DNA of 47,334 nucleotides, taken from assembly GCA_946221915.1 (NCBI GenBank), contig CAMIKG010000038.1:1-47334 (forward strand), given 5' to 3'. Position 1 is the first letter of the stretch; each line of letters starts with the position of its first letter. The position numbers were made by a program, and so were the translations under genes. Source of the stretch: an uncultured Erwinia sp. (GTDB lineage Bacteria > Pseudomonadota > Gammaproteobacteria > Enterobacterales > Enterobacteriaceae). The notes below the pieces were generated by a model, which saw nothing but the letters and a program-made list of their open reading frames with translations, searched no databases and was not told the origin of the DNA. Positions 42,786-47,334 of this stretch are shown one piece after another.

Positions 42786-43910
42786 GTGAACTCAAATGAG
42801 ATATGGCTGCGGCTCTCCGGGGTGCGCGGACTTCAGGGCGCACGTCTGTTGCAGGCGGCAAGTACCCTGATTGAGCGGCAGGATAGTGATGATGAATCGT
42901 TGCTGGCGGCGGGATTAAGCCGTGAGCAAGCGGAACAGTTTCGCCGTTTTAATCCACGCGAACTGGAACTCACCTGGCGATGGCTGGAGACGCCTGCACA
43001 CCATTTATTGACGGCTGACCATCCGCACTATCCGCCGCAGTTAAAGCAGATTAGCCGTTTTCCTGCATTGCTCTTTGTCGCCGGTAATCCTGCTTTATTG
43101 TCATCGACGCAGCTGGCGGTGGTGGGCAGCCGCCACTGTAGTCATTATGGTCGTGAGTGGGGGGACTGGTTTGTTCGCGGGCTGGCGCTGAGCGGATTAA
43201 CCATTACCAGCGGCCTGGCGATGGGTATCGATAGCGTGGCGCACCGTGCGGCGCTGGAGGTGCAGGGAAAAACGATCGCGGTGCTGGGCAATGGCTTATC
43301 AGCCGTTTATCCGAAGCGGCACGCACCACTGGCCAGTGACATTATCGCTGCTGATGGTGCGCTGGTGTCTGAATTCCTGCTTTCCGCCGCGCCGCTGCCG
43401 CTGCATTTTCCCCGGCGTAATCGCATTATCAGTGGTTTAAGCTGCGGTGTGCTGGTGGTTGAAGCGTCGCTGCGCAGCGGTTCGCTGGTGACGGCACGCT
43501 ATGCTCTGGAGCAGAATCGAGATGTGTATGCGGTGCCTGGTGCCCTGGGGAACAGCAACAGCGAAGGCGTGCACTGGCTGATTCAGCAAGGGGCGCTACT
43601 TGTGGCGCATCCGAATAATATCATCGAGCAGGTGACCAGCGACCTCAACTGGCTGCCTTTTTTGGCGCAGGACGCAATATATTCTTCAGACAATGCTGAT
43701 GTTCCATTGCCATTTGCTGATGTGTTGGCTAACGTAGGAGATGAGGTTACACCTGTTGACGTCGTCGCTGAACGTGCCGGCCAACCTGTGCCAGCCATCG
43801 TAGCCAAGCTGCTTGAGCTGGAGTTAGCAGGATGGATCGCAGCTGTACCCGGCGGCTATGTCCGATTGAGGAGGGCATGCCATGTTCGACGTATTAATGT
43901 ACTTATTTGA
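42786..43910 (+). CDS. dprA: DNA processing protein DprA (Smf)
   Basis: This 374-residue protein loads RecA on single-stranded DNA during natural transformation; in enterics its role is less clear. The Rossmann-like core has VVGSRHCSHYG, TSGLAMGIDSVAHRAAL, AVLGNGLSAVYPKRH and the FPRRNRIISGLS motif; the C-terminal winged-helix domain includes DEVTPVDVVAERAGQ. It starts with GTG after AGGGAAGG. Divergent from def with 129 bp between; overlaps smg by 29 bp. Confidence 0.94.
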   Translation: MNSNEIWLRLSGVRGLQGARLLQAASTLIERQDSDDESLLAAGLSREQAEQFRRFNPRELELTWRWLETPAHHLLTADHPHYPPQLKQISRFPALLFVAGNPALLSSTQLAVVGSRHCSHYGREWGDWFVRGLALSGLTITSGLAMGIDSVAHRAALEVQGKTIAVLGNGLSAVYPKRHAPLASDIIAADGALVSEFLLSAAPLPLHFPRRNRIISGLSCGVLVVEASLRSGSLVTARYALEQNRDVYAVPGALGNSNSEGVHWLIQQGALLVAHPNNIIEQVTSDLNWLPFLAQDAIYSSDNADVPLPFADVLANVGDEVTPVDVVAERAGQPVPAIVAKLLELELAGWIAAVPGGYVRLRRACHVRRINVLI

Positions 43911-44355
43911 AACCTATATCCACAACGAAGCAGAAATGCGCGTTGACCAGGATAAACTGACGGATGATCTGACCGATGCAGGTTTTCATCGTGAAGATAT
44001 CTACAATGCGTTGAGCTGGCTGGAAAAACTGGCTGATTATCAGGACGGGTTAACCGCGCCGATTCAGCTGGCGAGCGATCCATTGTCAATGCGTATTTAC
44101 ACCGAGGAAGAGAGTCAGCGCCTCGATGCCAGTTGCCGTGGTTTCATTTTATTCCTGGAACAGATTCAGGTGCTTAATCTCGAAACCCGGGAAATGGTCA
44201 TCGAACGTATTATGGCTTTGGATACCCTCGAATTCGATCTGGAAGATCTCAAATGGGTGGTGCTGATGGTGCTGTTTAACATCCCGGGATGTGAAAACGC
44301 TTATCAGCAAATGGAAGAGCTACTTTTTGACGTCAATGAAGGAATGCTGCACTGA
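43882..44355 (+). CDS. smg: Smg family protein (DUF494)
   Basis: This 157-residue acidic protein begins MFDVLMYLFETYIHNEAEMR and matches E. coli Smg in length. Function is unknown. It starts inside the end of dprA, with GAGGAGGGC-type sequence as ribosome-binding site (gaggagg at 43868-43874), so it depends on dprA transcription. Confidence 0.93.
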   Translation: MFDVLMYLFETYIHNEAEMRVDQDKLTDDLTDAGFHREDIYNALSWLEKLADYQDGLTAPIQLASDPLSMRIYTEEESQRLDASCRGFILFLEQIQVLNLETREMVIERIMALDTLEFDLEDLKWVVLMVLFNIPGCENAYQQMEELLFDVNEGMLH

Positions 44356-44380
44356 AGATTGCCTTCATCTGCACAATGCT

Positions 44381-44938
44381 ATGAATAAAAACGCACTTTT
44401 CGCTGTGCGAAAAAACGAACCCTGCCCCCAGTGTGGGGCAGAACTGGTCATTCGTTCCGGGAAACACGGCGCGTTTCTCGGCTGTTCTGATTATCCCGGC
44501 TGTGACTATATCCGACCGCTGAAAGGTCAGGCTGACGGCCATGTGGTCAAAGTGCTGGAAGGTCAGTTTTGTCCGCAATGCCAGCACGATTTGGTGCTGC
44601 GTCAGGGGCGCTACGGCATGTTTATCGGTTGTAGTCAGTATCCGCAATGCGAACATACTGAGATGATCGATCGTCCGGATGAGACGACGATTGCCTGTCC
44701 GCAATGCCGGGAGGGAAAACTGGTGCAGCGCCGCTCACGTTATGGCAAAACCTTCCACTCATGCGATCGTTATCCTGATTGCCAGTTTGCCGTGAATTTT
44801 ACCCCCGTAGAAGGCGAGTGTGAGTTTTGCCACTTTCCTCTTCTGATTGAGAAAAAAACCGCTAAAGGCTTAAAACGTTTTTGCGCCAGCAAGGCGTGCA
44901 GTAAGCCGGTTACCGCAGGAAATCGCAGTGAAGAATGA
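44381..44938 (+). CDS. yrdD: topoisomerase-type zinc finger protein YrdD
   Basis: This 185-residue protein is built of repeated topoisomerase I C4 zinc fingers: CPQC...GCSDYPGC, CPQC...GCSQYPQC, CPQC...SCDRYPDC and a fourth CEFC pair. It lacks any topoisomerase catalytic domain, like E. coli YrdD. Nucleic-acid binding is likely. The ATG at 44381 aligns with the family; its ribosome-binding site is weak. It overlaps the start of tsaC by 11 bp. Confidence 0.92.
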   Translation: MNKNALFAVRKNEPCPQCGAELVIRSGKHGAFLGCSDYPGCDYIRPLKGQADGHVVKVLEGQFCPQCQHDLVLRQGRYGMFIGCSQYPQCEHTEMIDRPDETTIACPQCREGKLVQRRSRYGKTFHSCDRYPDCQFAVNFTPVEGECEFCHFPLLIEKKTAKGLKRFCASKACSKPVTAGNRSEE

Positions 44939-45500
44939 ATTATTAGCAGGCTCGCTGGAGTCATGTGTTGCTCAGCTGCAACAACAGGCGGTGATCGCCT
45001 ACCCTACTGAAGCTGTATTTGGTCTGGGCTGCGACCCTGACAGTGAAAGCGCCGTGCTGAAATTGCTGGATTTGAAACAACGCCCGGTAGAGAAAGGGTT
45101 AATTCTGATCGCCGCTGATTATCAGCAATTGCAGCCTTACCTTGCAGATGAGGCGCTGAACGCTGAGCAGCGGGAAAGAATGTTTTCCTGCTGGCCAGGT
45201 CCCGTTACCTGGGTGGTGCCCGCATCATCCACTACACCCCGCTGGCTCACTGGCCGTTTTGATTCGATTGCTGTACGCGTCAGCGATCATCCCGGCGTTC
45301 AGCAGTTGTGCCGGGCATTCGGTAAGCCGCTGGTCTCTACCAGCGCTAACCTGACTGGCGAGGCGCCTTGCCGCACCGTAGCGGAAGTACAGGCGCAATT
45401 TGGTGCTGATTTCCCTGTACTTGCAGGCGAAACAGGTGGGCGACAGAACCCATCTGAAATTCGTGATGCTATTACGGGTGAGCAGATTCGTCAGGGATAA
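44928..45500 (+). CDS. tsaC: threonylcarbamoyl-AMP synthase TsaC
   Basis: This 190-residue Sua5/YrdC enzyme makes threonylcarbamoyl-AMP from threonine, bicarbonate and ATP for t6A at position 37 of ANN-decoding tRNAs. Conserved parts are AYPTEAVFGLGCDPDS, KQRPVEKGLILIA and STSANLTGE. It begins with GTG inside the end of yrdD; this gives the E. coli length. It lies 5 bp before aroE. Confidence 0.95.
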   Translation: MKNELLAGSLESCVAQLQQQAVIAYPTEAVFGLGCDPDSESAVLKLLDLKQRPVEKGLILIAADYQQLQPYLADEALNAEQRERMFSCWPGPVTWVVPASSTTPRWLTGRFDSIAVRVSDHPGVQQLCRAFGKPLVSTSANLTGEAPCRTVAEVQAQFGADFPVLAGETGGRQNPSEIRDAITGEQIRQG

Positions 45501-45505
45501 AAAGC

Positions 45506-46324
45506 ATGGAAACCTTTGTTGTCTTCGGTAATCCCATTCATCACAGCAAATCGCCGCGCATCCATCAACTATTTGCGCAGCAGACGGGTATCACGCATCC
45601 CTATGGCTGCATTTGTGCGCCAGTGGACGATTTTTCTGGCGTGCTTCAGCAGTTTTTCATTGCGGGCGGGCGTGGTGCTAATGTGACGCTACCGTTTAAG
45701 CGGGACGCTTTTGCTCTGGCGGATGAACTGACGGAACGCGCCGCATCCGCAGGGGCGGTGAATACCTTGAAGAGGGACGCCGATGGCCGGCTGCTGGGTG
45801 ACAATACTGACGGCATCGGTTTGCTAACCGATTTGCAGAGATTGTCGTTGATTCAACCTGGCGATCGGATCCTGCTGATCGGCGCTGGTGGTGCAGCGCG
45901 GGGTGTGATCCTGCCGCTGCTCTCTTACGGTTGCTCAATTACTATCACTAACCGTACGTTAAGCCGGGCACAGGAACTGGAGACAATGTTCCGCAACAGG
46001 GGGGCAGTGACGGTGCTTGGCCTCGATCAACTGGCGGGAGAGCAATTTGATCTGGTGATCAATGCCACTTCCAGTGGCGTTGCGGGAGAGATCCCGGTGT
46101 TGCCGGCCGCTCTGGTCAATGCACAGGTGCGTTGCTATGACATGTTTTATCAGGCTGGCGTTACACCTTTCCTGCACTGGTGTCAGCAACAGGGCGTAAC
46201 ACAGTTTGCCGATGGTTTGGGGATGCTGGTGGGGCAGGCGGCGCATGCTTTCCTGCTCTGGCATGGCGTCATGCCGGAAATCACCCCAGTAATTGCTCAG
46301 TTGAAAGCGGAACTGGCAGTATGA
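45506..46324 (+). CDS. aroE: shikimate dehydrogenase AroE
   Basis: This 272-residue NADPH enzyme reduces 3-dehydroshikimate in aromatic amino acid synthesis. Substrate-binding motifs SKSPRIH (14-20), NVTLPFK with the catalytic Lys and NTDGIGL with the catalytic Asp are present; the nucleotide loop is GAGGAARGV with the NRT motif of NADP-specific members. It overlaps yrdB by 4 bp. Confidence 0.97.
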   Translation: METFVVFGNPIHHSKSPRIHQLFAQQTGITHPYGCICAPVDDFSGVLQQFFIAGGRGANVTLPFKRDAFALADELTERAASAGAVNTLKRDADGRLLGDNTDGIGLLTDLQRLSLIQPGDRILLIGAGGAARGVILPLLSYGCSITITNRTLSRAQELETMFRNRGAVTVLGLDQLAGEQFDLVINATSSGVAGEIPVLPAALVNAQVRCYDMFYQAGVTPFLHWCQQQGVTQFADGLGMLVGQAAHAFLLWHGVMPEITPVIAQLKAELAV

Positions 46325-46572
46325 ATCAGGCGATCCAGTTTCCTGACCGTGAATACTGGGATAGCGAGCGCCTGGCCGTTTGTTTTCCGGCGCTGGTGAA
46401 CGGTTTTAATCTGACTTGCGCGATCCAGGGTGAGGTGCTGCAACAACGTTATGGTAACGCCTGCCCGGAACTGGAGCTGTTCCGGGCGCACCGCTGGGAT
46501 CTTGAGGAGGAGGCTGAAAGGCTGATTAACCAGCAGCAGGAGGATGATCAGGGCTGGGTCTGGCTTTCCTGA
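46321..46572 (+). CDS. yrdB: DUF1488 protein YrdB
   Basis: This 83-residue protein begins MNQAIQFPDREYWDSERLAV and ends EDDQGWVWLS, as in E. coli YrdB. Function is unknown. The start is the ATG of the ATGA overlap with aroE. Its last 25 bp overlap the 3' end of yrdA on the other strand. Confidence 0.93.
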   Translation: MNQAIQFPDREYWDSERLAVCFPALVNGFNLTCAIQGEVLQQRYGNACPELELFRAHRWDLEEEAERLINQQQEDDQGWVWLS

Positions 46573-47102
46573 GCCAGATACTCATTTTTCCAGTTAACAT
46601 AATTGTTAGCGGAATAGAGCAATCCGCTAATTTCTTCCTGGCTCAGTGGCCTCACCTGTTTTACCGGGCTGCCTAAGTAAAGATAACCGCTTTCCAGTTT
46701 TTTCCCCGGGGGAACCAGGCTGCCTGCACCAATCATCACGTCATCTTCAACAATTACGCCATCAAGGATGATCGATCCCATCCCTACCAGGACGCGGTTG
46801 CCAATAGTGCAGCCATGCAGCATCGTTTTATGGCCGACCGTCACATCATCACCAATCACCAGTGGATTGCCCTGCGGATTCCGGTCTGATTTATGGGTGA
46901 CGTGCAGCACGCTGCCATCCTGAATATTGCTGCGTTTGCCAATCGTTACACGATTAACATCACCGCGGATGGCGACTAACGGCCAGATGCCGACATCATC
47001 CGCCAGCGAGACATCGCCAATGACGACGCTGCTGGCATCTACCATGACGCGTTCAGCTAACTGGGGAAAGAACGCTTTATAAGGGCGCAGGAAGGCGGAC
47101 AT
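46548..47102 (-). CDS. yrdA: gamma-carbonic-anhydrase-like hexapeptide protein YrdA
   Basis: This 184-residue left-handed beta-helix protein is of the gamma-carbonic anhydrase family. Hexapeptide repeats run through SSVVIGDVSLADDVGIWP and later turns; the zinc-site histidines are expected in LHVTHKS and GHKTMLHGC. Enzyme activity of enteric YrdA is not firmly established. It is divergent from the rRNA operon and convergent with yrdB. Confidence 0.94.
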   Translation of the reverse strand: MSAFLRPYKAFFPQLAERVMVDASSVVIGDVSLADDVGIWPLVAIRGDVNRVTIGKRSNIQDGSVLHVTHKSDRNPQGNPLVIGDDVTVGHKTMLHGCTIGNRVLVGMGSIILDGVIVEDDVMIGAGSLVPPGKKLESGYLYLGSPVKQVRPLSQEEISGLLYSANNYVNWKNEYLAQESQTQP

Positions 47103-47261
47103 GATTCGATTCTCCTTTAATGTGGTGAGTACTAAGTCGTGTGCTTATCTATTATTGATCAAATGCCGTCAGTTATTGTGCGGCAAAATTGCGCGTATCG
47201 ACTGAGATCGCAGCGAAAAGGGTGAAAACTCAGCAACCAGAAGAAAAGATCGAAAAAAGGC

Positions 47262-47289
47262 TTGTGCATTAAATTCGGATCCCTATAAT
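47262..47289 (+). promoter_or_regulatory. rRNA operon P1 promoter
   Basis: TTGTGC (47262-47267), a 16-bp spacer and TATAAT (47284-47289), followed by the GC-rich discriminator GCGCCTCC. The 16-bp spacing and discriminator are typical of rrn P1 promoters. An A-rich UP-like stretch (GAAAAGATCGAAAAAAGG) lies directly upstream. By position it corresponds to rrnD of E. coli. The window ends in GGGTTG, probably the start of the P2 -35 element; the rRNA genes lie outside. 47103-47260 holds the yrdA upstream region and nothing else I can assign with confidence. Confidence 0.88.
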
Positions 47290-47334
47290 GCGCCTCCATC
47301 GACACGGAACAACGACATAACAGTCACCGGGTTG

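Overview
The window is a chromosomal segment of an enteric gammaproteobacterium (Enterobacterales; Erwiniaceae such as Pantoea or Erwinia is my inference from protein similarity recalled from memory, not from a search). Gene order follows the Escherichia coli 74-75 min region almost gene for gene: prkB-yheU-yheT, then yheS, kefGB, yheV, slyD, slyX, fkpA, yheO, tusDCB, the str operon (rpsL-rpsG-fusA-tuf), the S10, spc and alpha ribosomal protein operons, yhdN-zntR, arfA/mscL, trkA-rsmB-fmt-def, dprA-smg-yrdD-tsaC-aroE-yrdB, yrdA, and finally the P1 promoter of an rRNA operon, which runs off the right edge.

Region 1 (1-7536): the conserved prkB-yheU-yheT unit on the minus strand is followed by a block that E. 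coli lacks at this place: a LysE/RhtB-type exporter, a LacI-family regulator and a complete taurine operon tauABCD transcribed divergently from the regulator. Region 2 (7537-8122) is a gene-free stretch between convergent tauD and yheS. It holds a head-to-tail array of a 117-bp unit: three identical copies, one with four substitutions and one decayed. A single copy of the same unit lies at about 13676-13794, between convergent slyD and slyX. This structured repeat, which I do not recognise, is the most unusual feature of the window.

Region 3 (8123-17129) carries housekeeping genes: an ABC-F ATPase, the KefGB glutathione-gated potassium efflux system, two FKBP-type prolyl isomerases (SlyD and periplasmic FkpA, the latter with a sigma-E-like promoter), the regulator YheO and the TusBCD sulfur relay for tRNA 2-thiouridine. 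Region 4 (17152-36729) is the translation block: str, S10, spc and alpha operons with recognisable promoters, leaders (S7 site, L4-type attenuator, S4 leader) and terminators. The segment between tuf and rpsJ is much shorter than in E. coli K-12: only an orphan prepilin peptidase lies there, with no bfd, bfr, chiA or other gsp genes.

Region 5 (36730-47334): yhdN-zntR; arfA, whose reading frame runs through an intrinsic terminator, as expected for a gene that makes nonstop mRNA; mscL, trkA, rsmB, fmt and def on the minus strand; and the divergent dprA-smg-yrdD-tsaC-aroE-yrdB group on the plus strand, converging on yrdA. No tRNA, rRNA body, IS element, phage gene or CRISPR array was seen. Apart from the taurine block, the repeats and the reduced tuf-rpsJ interval, the window is conserved core genome.
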